Source: Ancrocorticia sp047602305
GTDB taxonomy: Bacteria > Actinomycetota > Actinomycetes > Actinomycetales > Actinomycetaceae
Length of the DNA: 64,000 nucleotides
Direction: 5' to 3'
NCBI GenBank assembly: GCA_047602305.1
Contig: JASGHO010000001.1
Coordinates: forward strand, 1,302,001 to 1,366,000
Part shown: positions 1 through 7,325 of the stretch, one piece after another
Position numbering within the stretch: position 1 is the first letter of the stretch
How the letters are laid out: every line of letters begins with the position of its first letter
Notes under the pieces: generated by a model
Databases searched by the model: none
The model's input: only the letters and a program-made list of their open reading frames with translations
What the model was told of the DNA's origin: nothing
Program-made: the position numbers and the translations under genes

Positions 1-516
1 GGCAACGATCGCGATGTCCGACGCCTGCCCTTGCATTCCTTCCATCGCGGGCTGATGGATCAGCACGCGAGCATTCGGAAGAGCGAGACGGCGACCGGGC
101 GAACCAGCAGCGAGCAGCACGGCGGCGGCCGAAGCAGCCTGGCCGAGGCACACCGTCTGGATCTGCGGCTTGATGTACTGCATCGTGTCGTAGATAGCGG
201 TCAGCGCGGTGAACGAGCCACCGGGAGAGTTGATGTACATGGTGATCGGCGAGTCCGGGTCCATGGATTCCAGAACGAGGAGCTGGGCCATGACGTCGTC
301 GGCCGACGCGTCATCCACCTGCACACCGAGGAAAATGATGCGGTCCTCGAACAGCTTCGCGTAGGGGTCCTGACGCTTGTAGCCGTAGGGGGTCCGCTCC
401 TCGAAGTTGGGGAGGATGTAGCGAGCCGAGGGCATCGCCGGGGCGGAGCCGCCCGGAACCATCGGGGCCGCGCCGCCGGGCATGTGCGAGCCCATAGCGT
501 TAAAATTGATCGTCAT
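1..516 (-). CDS. clpP2: ATP-dependent Clp protease proteolytic subunit ClpP2 (3' end outside window)
   Basis: Serine peptidase subunit that forms the barrel of the cytoplasmic Clp protease with ClpP1 and is fed by ClpX or ClpC. The first 172 codons are visible. After a short Gly/Pro/Met-rich head the ClpP core begins near SARYILPNFEERT. The oxyanion segment YINSPGG, the nucleophile motif GQAASAAA and the histidine motif NARVLIHQP are all present; the catalytic Asp lies beyond the window. The start ATG at 516 is preceded by AGGAG inside the last codons of clpP1, with only 3 nt between the two genes, so translation is probably coupled. In actinobacteria ClpP1 and ClpP2 are normally both needed for an active mixed complex. 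Identification is secure; calling it ClpP2 rests on gene order. Confidence 0.95.
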   Translation of the reverse strand, partial: MTINFNAMGSHMPGGAAPMVPGGSAPAMPSARYILPNFEERTPYGYKRQDPYAKLFEDRIIFLGVQVDDASADDVMAQLLVLESMDPDSPITMYINSPGGSFTALTAIYDTMQYIKPQIQTVCLGQAASAAAVLLAAGSPGRRLALPNARVLIHQPAMEGMQGQASDIAIVA

Positions 517-519
517 TCT

Positions 520-1134
520 TTACTCCTGGCTCGAACCGAGGTTGAGGGCTTCGGCGTTGGCGATGATGTGGTCCACGAAGCCGTACTCGAGGGCTTCGGT
601 GGCCGTGAACCAGTGGTCGCGGTCCGAATCCTCGATGATCTGCTCCACGGTCTTACCGGTGTTCGCAGCCGTGATCTCCGAGAGCTCCTGCTTCATGCCG
701 AGGATGAGGTCCGCGTTGATGCGGATGTCCGTGGCGGTGCCGCCCGCGCCGCCCAGCGGCTGGTGCATGAGCACGCGAGTATGCGGGGTCAGGAAACGCT
801 TGCCCTTCGCGCCCGAGGACAGCAGGAACTGGCCCATCGAGGCGCACATGCCGAGACCCACCGTAACGACGTCAGGCTTGACGTACTGCATCGTGTCATA
901 GATGGCCATGCCCGCGGTGATCGAGCCGCCGGGAGAGTTGATGTACAGGAAGATGTCCTTGTCCGGATCCTCCGCTGCCAGCAGCATCAGCTGCGCACAG
1001 ATGATGTTCGAGTTCTCGTCGCGAACTTCGGATCCGAGCCAGATAATGCGCTCCTTGAGGAGCCGATTGTAGACGGAGTCGCCAAGACCGAAGCCCTGCT
1101 TCCCTTCGCCAGCCAACTGGGGCGTGGTGCTCAC
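520..1134 (-). CDS. clpP1: ATP-dependent Clp protease proteolytic subunit ClpP1
   Basis: 204-residue ClpP of normal family length. The catalytic triad is intact: Ser99 in GMCASMGQ, His124 in HTRVLMHQPLGG and Asp173 in DSDRDHWF. YINSPGG at 64-70 forms the oxyanion region. It works in the cytoplasm as one ring of the ClpP1P2 barrel. Start is GTG at 1134 with a GAGGAAGG ribosome-binding site a few bases upstream. It precedes clpP2 with 3 nt spacing on the same strand. In most actinobacteria tig lies directly upstream; here about 10 kb of other DNA separates tig from clpP1, so clpP1 must use a promoter within 1135-1457 or read-through from the island gene. A ClgR-like box at 1250-1263 would fit the known control of clpP in this phylum. 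Confidence 0.96.
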   Translation of the reverse strand: MSTTPQLAGEGKQGFGLGDSVYNRLLKERIIWLGSEVRDENSNIICAQLMLLAAEDPDKDIFLYINSPGGSITAGMAIYDTMQYVKPDVVTVGLGMCASMGQFLLSSGAKGKRFLTPHTRVLMHQPLGGAGGTATDIRINADLILGMKQELSEITAANTGKTVEQIIEDSDRDHWFTATEALEYGFVDHIIANAEALNLGSSQE

Positions 1135-1457
1135 GTGGTGTCCTTCCTCAGCCGGGTTACCTACCCGGGATGCTCCGAGGCAATCCCCGGACTTTCATAC
1201 CCACGACCTTAGCGCGTGCCACCGACGGATTCATTGTGCTCGCGCACTTTTTCGCTTTGGGCGCGACGGGCTGGGCGGTTGGATGCCGGTTGGGCTGCGT
1301 GCGTGGGTCGAATACCTCGTTCGGCTGGGTTTACGGCCCCTTCACAATTCCGATGAACGACGACGGCGTCCTGCCCGGCAACGTTGTCGCAGGCTGAGTA
1401 TAGAGCAGGCAATCGAGCCAACAGATAATAGACAACAGACAACAGACAACAGCGAGG
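1135..1457. other. Intergenic region upstream of clpP1
   Basis: 323 bp between the clpP1 start and the stop codon of the NACHT/WD40 gene, both on the minus strand. It should carry the clpP1 promoter. Visible items are the ClgR-like box at 1250-1263, a GACGACGGCGTC copy near 1359-1370 and a short tandem ACAACAG/ACAGACA tract at about 1421-1451. The small frames here have no coding character or ribosome-binding sites that I trust. Confidence 0.5.
1250..1263. promoter_or_regulatory. Candidate ClgR operator upstream of clpP1
   Basis: TTTCGC, five bases, then GCG. This differs by one base from the ClgR consensus described for actinobacterial clp promoters (GTTCGC-N5-GCG). It lies about 115-130 bp upstream of the clpP1 start codon, a plausible activator position. 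A single short match in GC-rich DNA can arise by chance, so this is only a candidate. Confidence 0.3.
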
Positions 1458-4400
1458 CTATCGAGCAGATTCAGCGAACTCTTCAAGGTGATGGATAGGC
1501 GGGTAAGAACCTGGAAGCGAGGTCTGCCAGCGAAGGAGTCGCCATGCATCAGCCTCTGCATGAACCAGTTTGTTGGAGGGTGGCGACCATACGGCATGAC
1601 CACCAATGCCAAGTCTCCCAGCCGAGACCAACCCAATTGCCAGAGTATTCTCCCAAGTGACACAGTCCCAAATACGGACTGTTCCATCGCCATTCGGCAT
1701 AGTGAGGTATCTGCTATTCGGCGAATACGCCACCGAACGCGCGAATATTGTCTTATGAAGGAATTTTACTAGTTCGCCAGACGTAGCGTCCCACACACGC
1801 ACACCATCACCCGCGGTGGCAAGATACCGCCCATCAGGCGAATACGCCACGGAACTCGTGTATCTCATCTCATCAAGTACCATAACCAATTTGCCAGTCA
1901 TAGCGTCCCACACACGCACACCATCACCCGCAACGGCAACATACAGGCCATCCGGCGAGTACATCAACGAACTCGTGTATCTCATCTCATCAAGTACCAT
2001 AACCAATTTGCCAGTCATAGCGTCCCACACACGCACACCATCACCCGCAACGGCAACATACAGGCCATCCGGCGAATAGACGACTGAAATCCACTGCACC
2101 GCCTCGTCATCAAGTACCATCACCAGCTCGCCAGTCATAGCGTCCCACACACGCACACCATCACCCGCGGTGGCAAGATACCGCCCATCAGGCGAATACG
2201 CCACTGAAAGCCCCTGCATCGCCTCGCAATCAAGTGCCATTACCAGTTCGCCAGTCATAGCGTCCCATACACGCACACCATTACCAGTAGTGACAAGATG
2301 CTGACCATCCGGCGAATACACCACCGAACGTATGTGTCCTGACTGATGATCCAAAACCACCATTAACTTGCCGGTTGTAGCGTCCCATACACGCACAGCA
2401 TCCCCCACAACGGCAACATACAAGCCATCAGGCGAATACACCGCTGAAGGCACATTCACTGTCTCATCATCAAGTGCCATCACCAGCTCGCCAGTCATTG
2501 CATCCCACACATGCACACCATCACGAGCAGTGACAAGATACTGCCCATCAGGCGAATACACCACCAAACTTGCACGCATCTTCTTATCGAGTTCCATAGC
2601 GAATTCGCCAGTCATAGCGTCCCACACGCGCGCACTATCACCAGCAGTAGCCAGATGCAGGCCATCTGGCGAATACACTACCGAATCTATACGGCTTGAC
2701 TGGTGATCCAAAGTCACTATTAGCTTGCCGGTCATAGCATCCCACACACACGCACCATCACCAGCAGTAGCCAGATGCAGGCCATCAGGCGAATACACCA
2801 ACGAATTCACGTACTTCACCTCATCAAGTTCCATAACCAACTCGCCGGTCATAGCATCCCACACATGCACGCCGTCACTAGCAGTGACAAGGTACTGCCC
2901 ATCAGGCGAAGACGCTACCGAAGATATGAACATCGTATCCTCGAAGGATTTCATCAGTTCACCTGTCATAGCATTCCACACACGCACACCATACCCGGCA
3001 ACGGTAAGATACTGCCCATCAGGCGAATACACCAATGAGTTCACGTACTTCGCCTTATCAAGTTCCATAACCAACTCGCCGGTCATAGCGTTCCATACAC
3101 GCACACCGTTACCCGCAGTGGCAAGATACTGCCCACCAGGCGAATACGCCACGGAACGCGTGTATCTCATCTCATCAAGTTCCATAACCAATTCACCGGT
3201 CATAGCGTTCCATACACGCACACCGTTACCCGCAGTGGCAAGATACTGCCCATCAGGCGAAAACACCATCGAGAATGTTACTGTATCGCCGATCCAAACA
3301 AGTCTATTTTCGGCTTCCGACACCACCAACTCCGAAGACGGCACTCTCCTAGCTTCCCCGATGGACTGAGGAACTCCCTCACAGAGTTGGAACACCGCGC
3401 CCCTCAACTCTGAATCCGCGAATATAGCTCCAGCAAGCTTAGTTCTTCGCCATACCGCCCCAAGTGCACTGCACCTATCCCAGCGCGTTAGCTGGCTCGA
3501 GCACTCACGGAAGTATGCCTGGTTCAAGACAGCATCGGTAAAGTCAGCATCGTCAAGAACAACAGAGTCCATCGCAACTCGCTGCATAGTCGCACCAGTG
3601 AATTCAGCATTGGAAAGGTCCAAAGGACGTCGACTTGTTTTGGGAGCACGAATGGCCAGGTCATTAAGACTGGCATTCTGAAGCTGAACACCGCGTAAGT
3701 TCGGCTGTGGCCAGCCATGTTCATAAGCACGCAATGCGTACATGAACAGATTCTCACTGGTCTGCTCACGGTATTGGAGGCGCCACGTGCTTAAGGTTTG
3801 AAGAAGCTCAAGATCATTAGCCTCGGCCAGGAGTTGACCAAGGAAGTCGAATGTTTCCTGGCTGGGACGTGGCAGCGCCCAAAGCTCTGGAGCATCAACA
3901 GTGATTGCCTCCATAAGGTACATTGCGAGAAAGAACTCTTGCATCGACGTATGACAGAAGCGAAAAGTACTGCCCTTGGCTTCATCAGTCCGTGCAAGAA
4001 ATGTCGCAGTTCGTAAGTCTTCCTCCAGCCGGTCGGGGTGAATTCCAGAATATCGGCTTCGTAGGCCCGGCTCACTATCCAGCCAAGTCTGGAACCAATT
4101 CTCAATGTCACGAGCGGGCAACGCAGGCTTCCGATGACGCCACAAATGAGCAGCAAGATGTGCAGCCAAAGGCAGCTTGTCTGAACGCCGGATCTGATGT
4201 TTTCCCTCGTCACGATCAAGCCAGTTTTCCACTGTTCGTCGGTAGAGCGTCACCCCATAGACAGAACGGCCCGCAATTCGATCACGTTCAAGATCGGGAA
4301 TATACTGCGTCACTAATGAAAGTGTGTAAGGCCGCTCCGTCAGTTCACCAAGATTGTGGATACTCCGAATCATCTCAAGCAACCGGTCGGGGTCTTGGTC

Positions 4401-6266
4401 AGGAAGTGCCGCAGCTAAGTATCGCCGTACCTGATCTTCACTAAACGGCAGGAGCACCATTGCTTGGAAGATTTCGGCCCTGGCATCTCCTCTCTCTTGC
4501 CCTGTGAAGTGATTCTGCTGATCACGCAACGTTCTGAAATACTGGGTCCGGCAGGATATGACTACTTTAGGAGACTTTGCAGCGTTTGGAGCAATGATAC
4601 TCAACAACGTCCTAGTGAAAATTTGACCATCACCTTCTGTCAGCTTAACCAGGACTTCGTCAAGGCCATCGAAGATTACGACGGTATCCTCCTGAATCCA
4701 ACGGCGAAAATCAGAAGCAGTATATTCACCGCCATTTCTTGGCCAACTACGATTCATGATTTCTTCGACTATCCGATCCAACGATGGAACTCCGTTGTCC
4801 AAACCTGTTAGATCTCGCAGATCAAAATAGAGACTAAGCGGGGCGCTCGGATCGTTGTCTCTGGCATCACGGAGCTCGCGGGCAAAGCGCTGACACGTGA
4901 CAGACTTCCCCATTCCGTACTCGCCCAAAAGTGCGAAAACCGGGGGGCCATCACTTCTTCTCACCCACGCATGTAAGGCGGCAAGTACCTCTTCCCCTTC
5001 TTCCCGTTGCGGACGATCAGTAACATCCTTATGAAGTATTGTTGCCCGTCCCCGATTCGCCTGGAATCGGTTACCCACATTATCTAAGGCCCATAACGAC
5101 GGGACACACGGATCTGGCTCTGGCTCCATGCCAGTGACTGGATAAATCGGGTTCTGCAATGCTTTCCACACGACAAGAGCCGCATTTGCCGCCGCCAACT
5201 TTTGGTCATCTTCTTTACGAGGGTTGGACTTATTTCCATCGCCCCAATCACAGATTGCCTTGACGATAATCCAATGGACGTCTTTGGCCTCAGCCTGTTT
5301 GTGGATGCCGATTCCCTCCATTTCCCCGCCAACGATATCGGTACCGGAGAGCTCAACAAGGCTGTCACGGTAGTCCATGTCATCAACGAGACTATTGCCT
5401 GAAAGGAGCACTCCAAGCGATATTCGTGGCCATCCATCGCTCCCGTCGCCTCGGCCGCTCTGCGATAGATGATTAAACTGGTCAACGAGTTTCCGAGAGG
5501 CCGGTGGCGTCAATCCACGTGGCTCCACGACTCCCCTGGACTTTACCTTCTTGAGCTCATAGTCCTTAACGGCAGTCGATACGAGGACATCTCCAATCCG
5601 TTGTTTAGCCTCATCCACACCAAAAGCAATGCCGACTCCGATGACCGCTCGAGGCGACAGTCCTTCAATTCCTTCCGATGTCGAAAGCTGAGCCTCGGAG
5701 ATCCCTTGCCTACTCACTCGATGAAAGATCTGGGCACCGCCATGCACTCCAAGGTCGCGATAGTTGACGCCCTTGACGGTTACTGTCGGAATCGAGGAGT
5801 CACCACAGAACTGGCGAAGCACCGCCCTTGTTTCGTGTTCATTGAAGGTCAACAAGAGAACGCGAGTAAGCCCTTCGGGGTCAATACCACGCTGATCCGC
5901 AATACGCTTTCCGGCAGGGATGCTGTCGATTTCTGCTGTCCTCGACAACTCCGGTGCCGGCTCGGGCCCCTCAAACCACAACCAACGATCCTTCGCACCA
6001 GCCTTCTTGTTCGCAGTCTTCTCGAACCGTACCGGTATACCTGCCTCATCGGCAGCGTCGTTGATCTCCCGAACAATCTTAGCAATACCGTTGTTGGCTG
6101 AAGCGGTCTTTACATAAGGAAACAGCTCCTTGATCACATCAGACACTCGAATACGACCATCATCACCAGACTGATCAAGAATCCGGAGCACATCACGTCG
6201 GACCCTCTCATCAAGAGGTAAACCTTCCAGCACACGCAAGGCGGAGTATCGATTCAGGATAGGCAT
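1458..6266 (-). CDS. PNP-NACHT-pentapeptide-WD40 protein, NLR-like defence candidate
   Basis: 1602 residues. I start at the ATG at 6266 because GAAAGGGG sits 6 nt upstream; a frame opening 17 codons earlier lacks this. Architecture: a small N-terminal alpha-rich region (1-130); a PNP/MTA-nucleosidase-like domain (about 135-375) with acidic residues at the expected sites, FNEHE (Glu143/145), GGEMEG (Glu315/317) and AICDWGDG (Asp340); a NACHT/STAND NTPase with Walker A GEYGMGKS (448-455), Walker B VVIFDGLDE (529-537), SCRTQYF (571-577) and a C-terminal helical part with FCHTSMQEFFLA (about 770); pentapeptide repeats (about 855-960); then 14 clear and one degraded WD40 units to the end. No signal peptide or membrane segment. 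Known relatives with a nucleosidase effector on a STAND sensor destroy nucleotides on phage sensing; that role here is inference. Base composition is clearly more AT-rich than the flanking core genes, which suggests acquisition. Confidence 0.88.
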   Translation of the reverse strand: MPILNRYSALRVLEGLPLDERVRRDVLRILDQSGDDGRIRVSDVIKELFPYVKTASANNGIAKIVREINDAADEAGIPVRFEKTANKKAGAKDRWLWFEGPEPAPELSRTAEIDSIPAGKRIADQRGIDPEGLTRVLLLTFNEHETRAVLRQFCGDSSIPTVTVKGVNYRDLGVHGGAQIFHRVSRQGISEAQLSTSEGIEGLSPRAVIGVGIAFGVDEAKQRIGDVLVSTAVKDYELKKVKSRGVVEPRGLTPPASRKLVDQFNHLSQSGRGDGSDGWPRISLGVLLSGNSLVDDMDYRDSLVELSGTDIVGGEMEGIGIHKQAEAKDVHWIIVKAICDWGDGNKSNPRKEDDQKLAAANAALVVWKALQNPIYPVTGMEPEPDPCVPSLWALDNVGNRFQANRGRATILHKDVTDRPQREEGEEVLAALHAWVRRSDGPPVFALLGEYGMGKSVTCQRFARELRDARDNDPSAPLSLYFDLRDLTGLDNGVPSLDRIVEEIMNRSWPRNGGEYTASDFRRWIQEDTVVIFDGLDEVLVKLTEGDGQIFTRTLLSIIAPNAAKSPKVVISCRTQYFRTLRDQQNHFTGQERGDARAEIFQAMVLLPFSEDQVRRYLAAALPDQDPDRLLEMIRSIHNLGELTERPYTLSLVTQYIPDLERDRIAGRSVYGVTLYRRTVENWLDRDEGKHQIRRSDKLPLAAHLAAHLWRHRKPALPARDIENWFQTWLDSEPGLRSRYSGIHPDRLEEDLRTATFLARTDEAKGSTFRFCHTSMQEFFLAMYLMEAITVDAPELWALPRPSQETFDFLGQLLAEANDLELLQTLSTWRLQYREQTSENLFMYALRAYEHGWPQPNLRGVQLQNASLNDLAIRAPKTSRRPLDLSNAEFTGATMQRVAMDSVVLDDADFTDAVLNQAYFRECSSQLTRWDRCSALGAVWRRTKLAGAIFADSELRGAVFQLCEGVPQSIGEARRVPSSELVVSEAENRLVWIGDTVTFSMVFSPDGQYLATAGNGVRVWNAMTGELVMELDEMRYTRSVAYSPGGQYLATAGNGVRVWNAMTGELVMELDKAKYVNSLVYSPDGQYLTVAGYGVRVWNAMTGELMKSFEDTMFISSVASSPDGQYLVTASDGVHVWDAMTGELVMELDEVKYVNSLVYSPDGLHLATAGDGACVWDAMTGKLIVTLDHQSSRIDSVVYSPDGLHLATAGDSARVWDAMTGEFAMELDKKMRASLVVYSPDGQYLVTARDGVHVWDAMTGELVMALDDETVNVPSAVYSPDGLYVAVVGDAVRVWDATTGKLMVVLDHQSGHIRSVVYSPDGQHLVTTGNGVRVWDAMTGELVMALDCEAMQGLSVAYSPDGRYLATAGDGVRVWDAMTGELVMVLDDEAVQWISVVYSPDGLYVAVAGDGVRVWDAMTGKLVMVLDEMRYTSSLMYSPDGLYVAVAGDGVRVWDAMTGKLVMVLDEMRYTSSVAYSPDGRYLATAGDGVRVWDATSGELVKFLHKTIFARSVAYSPNSRYLTMPNGDGTVRIWDCVTWENTLAIGLVSAGRLGIGGHAVWSPPSNKLVHAEADAWRLLRWQTSLPGSYPPIHHLEEFAESAR
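1640..3290 (-). repeat. Tandem WD40-coding DNA repeats (117-123 bp period)
   Basis: The last third of the NACHT gene is a head-to-tail array of about 14 units, most 39 codons long, with a shared SPDGxYLATAGDGVRVWD core. Two neighbouring units are identical over 107 bp (1852-1958 and 1969-2075, spacing 117 bp). Others differ mainly in 5-7 residues just before the SxxYSPDG strand. Such identity at the DNA level indicates recent duplication or gene conversion. Confidence 0.9.
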
Positions 6267-6456
6267 GGCACCCCTTTCAGCTATTAAAAGGTACCATTCG
6301 CAAATCAAAGGATACAAGTGTAATAGATGTATTAAAGGTGAAATAGAATTCTTCAGCTAAAACAATGCCGGCGATGACCAATCGGACATGATGTTTCGCA
6401 TCTGCTCTAGCGGTAAAAGCCCCGCACCAGCATCGGTACGGTCTTTCTTCTACACG

Positions 6457-6519
6457 TCTTGCCTACAAGAACGGATTCGGCGTGAGGGTGTACTTGGTTT
6501 GCAGGTACTCGTCAACGCC
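6457..6519 (-). repeat. 63-bp direct repeat, copy 1 (gene 3'-end remnant)
   Basis: Matches 7224-7286 at 59 of 63 positions. On the minus strand it translates as GVDEYLQTKYTLTPNPFL followed by a TAG stop. Weaker similarity continues about 20 bp past the stop. Three of four differences to copy 2 are synonymous, so both derive from the end of a real coding sequence. The upstream frame reads only a short way, so this is a remnant. I do not recognise the protein. Confidence 0.7.
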
Positions 6520-6600
6520 TTCGCATTCTGGCTTCACAGCCCAAGCCCGACATCTTCCAGCTGGCAAGCAGTGCGGCGGCATTGGATATGCATACCCACA

Positions 6601-6639
6601 ATTTAGTCAGACTATTGAGTATGACTAAATACGCATACT
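6601..6639. promoter_or_regulatory. Operator palindromes in front of the toxin-antitoxin genes
   Basis: A perfect 9-bp inverted repeat, ATTTAGTCA (6601-6609) and TGACTAAAT (6622-6630), overlaps a second one, AGTATG (6618-6623) and CATACT (6634-6639). They end 11 bp before the antitoxin ATG. This is the usual place and shape of the site through which an antitoxin represses its own operon. Confidence 0.6.
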
Positions 6640-6650
6640 AAAGTGAGTTC

Positions 6651-6899
6651 ATGGGAAGAACAACAATTGCGATTCAGTCTGAGACTCGTGCTCGGCTCAA
6701 GGCGCAAGCGGAGTGTGAGGATCTCACTATCGAAGGGCTTCTGAAGAAGCTCCTTGATGAACATGAGCAGCGTCAATTCTGGGGGTCTTTCGCGGAATTG
6801 ACTCCAGAGGGGTATTCGGCCACCCTTGCCGAAGACGGTGACCTGCTTGACCAGCAGTTTACGGTGGAAGACGCCGTTATCGATAGCGATGCGGCATGA
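6651..6899 (+). CDS. Antitoxin of a MazF/PemK-like module
   Basis: 82 residues. The N-terminal half (RTTIAIQSETRARLKAQAECEDLTIEGLLKKLL) has the strand-helix-helix pattern of a ribbon-helix-helix DNA-binding antitoxin. The acidic C-terminal half (ELTPEGYSATLAEDGDLLD) would be the flexible part that wraps the toxin. The stop overlaps the start of the toxin by 4 bp (ATGA), so the two are made together with the antitoxin first. Upstream palindromes at 6601-6639 fit autoregulation. The ribosome-binding site is weak. The family call comes from pattern and context, not from a close match I can name. Confidence 0.7.
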   Translation: MGRTTIAIQSETRARLKAQAECEDLTIEGLLKKLLDEHEQRQFWGSFAELTPEGYSATLAEDGDLLDQQFTVEDAVIDSDAA

Positions 6900-7198
6900 A
6901 GGTTCCGTCGAAAGGGGATGTCGTCTGGCTGTCAATGGGTCGGCACGAACAGGCCGACCATCGCCCTCACCTTGTGTTATCCAATGAAATCCTTGCTCAG
7001 ACGATGGGGCTTGTGATCGCCGTACCGATGACCACCACGTATCGCCCCTGGGCAACACGAATCGCTCTCGCCAATGGCTCATATGCGATTGGCGAGCAGC
7101 CGAGAACCTTCTCGGTTTCCCATATCACGAAGATTGAAAAGCGAGGCTATGACGTCGAACCTGTTGTCAGGGTAATCCGTCGACTACTCGAGGATTAA
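6896..7198 (+). CDS. MazF/PemK-type toxin (probable mRNA endoribonuclease)
   Basis: 100 residues, the normal size for the family. The N-terminal signature is clear: KGDVVWLS, then RHEQADHRPHLVLSNE, which aligns with the G-D-hydrophobic and EQxxxRPxLVLS motifs of MazF/PemK toxins. A central PMTTTYRPW and a C-terminal VVRVIRRLLED complete the fold. Family members cut mRNA at short sequences when free of antitoxin. It overlaps the antitoxin gene by 4 bp. The pair lies between two copies of a 63-bp repeat, so the module may be able to move or be lost as a cassette; it may also stabilise the surrounding island. Confidence 0.8.
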   Translation: MKVPSKGDVVWLSMGRHEQADHRPHLVLSNEILAQTMGLVIAVPMTTTYRPWATRIALANGSYAIGEQPRTFSVSHITKIEKRGYDVEPVVRVIRRLLED

Positions 7199-7223
7199 GT
7201 TCGCCGGTCTCAGCTTCCACAGA

Positions 7224-7286
7224 TCTTGCCTACAAGAACCGGTTCGGCGTGAGTGTGTACTTGGTTTGGAGGTACTCGTCAACGCC
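7224..7286 (-). repeat. 63-bp direct repeat, copy 2 (gene 3'-end remnant)
   Basis: Partner of 6457-6519. The minus strand reads THDPNPGVDEYLQTKYTLTP then NRFL and a TAG stop at the same place as copy 1. A stop codon lies just upstream of the THDP, so no complete gene remains. It lies between the toxin stop (7198) and the stop of the DUF4143 ATPase gene (7326). Confidence 0.7.
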
Positions 7287-7325
7287 CGGGTTTGGGTCGT
7301 GCGTTCACTTTTCCGATCAACCAGA

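Larger units (their letters stand above)
6267..6650. other. Intergenic, AT-rich region between the NACHT gene and the toxin-antitoxin pair
   Basis: 384 bp between two divergently transcribed units. It should hold the promoter of the NACHT gene near 6270-6350 (AT-rich, no convincing -35/-10 pair chosen). It also holds repeat copy 1 at 6457-6519 and the antitoxin operator at 6601-6639. No gene is supported: the plus-strand frame over 6388-6606 lacks a ribosome-binding site and runs antisense to the gene-end remnant in repeat copy 1. Confidence 0.5.

Noticed and set aside
1640..3290. Regularly spaced repeats that could suggest a CRISPR array
   Set aside because: Period is 117 bp or more, repeats are in frame and encode WD40 units, and there are no short unique spacers or cas genes.
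6388..6606. Plus-strand frame between the NACHT gene and the antitoxin
   Set aside because: It is antisense to a gene-end remnant in the 63-bp repeat and has no ribosome-binding site.
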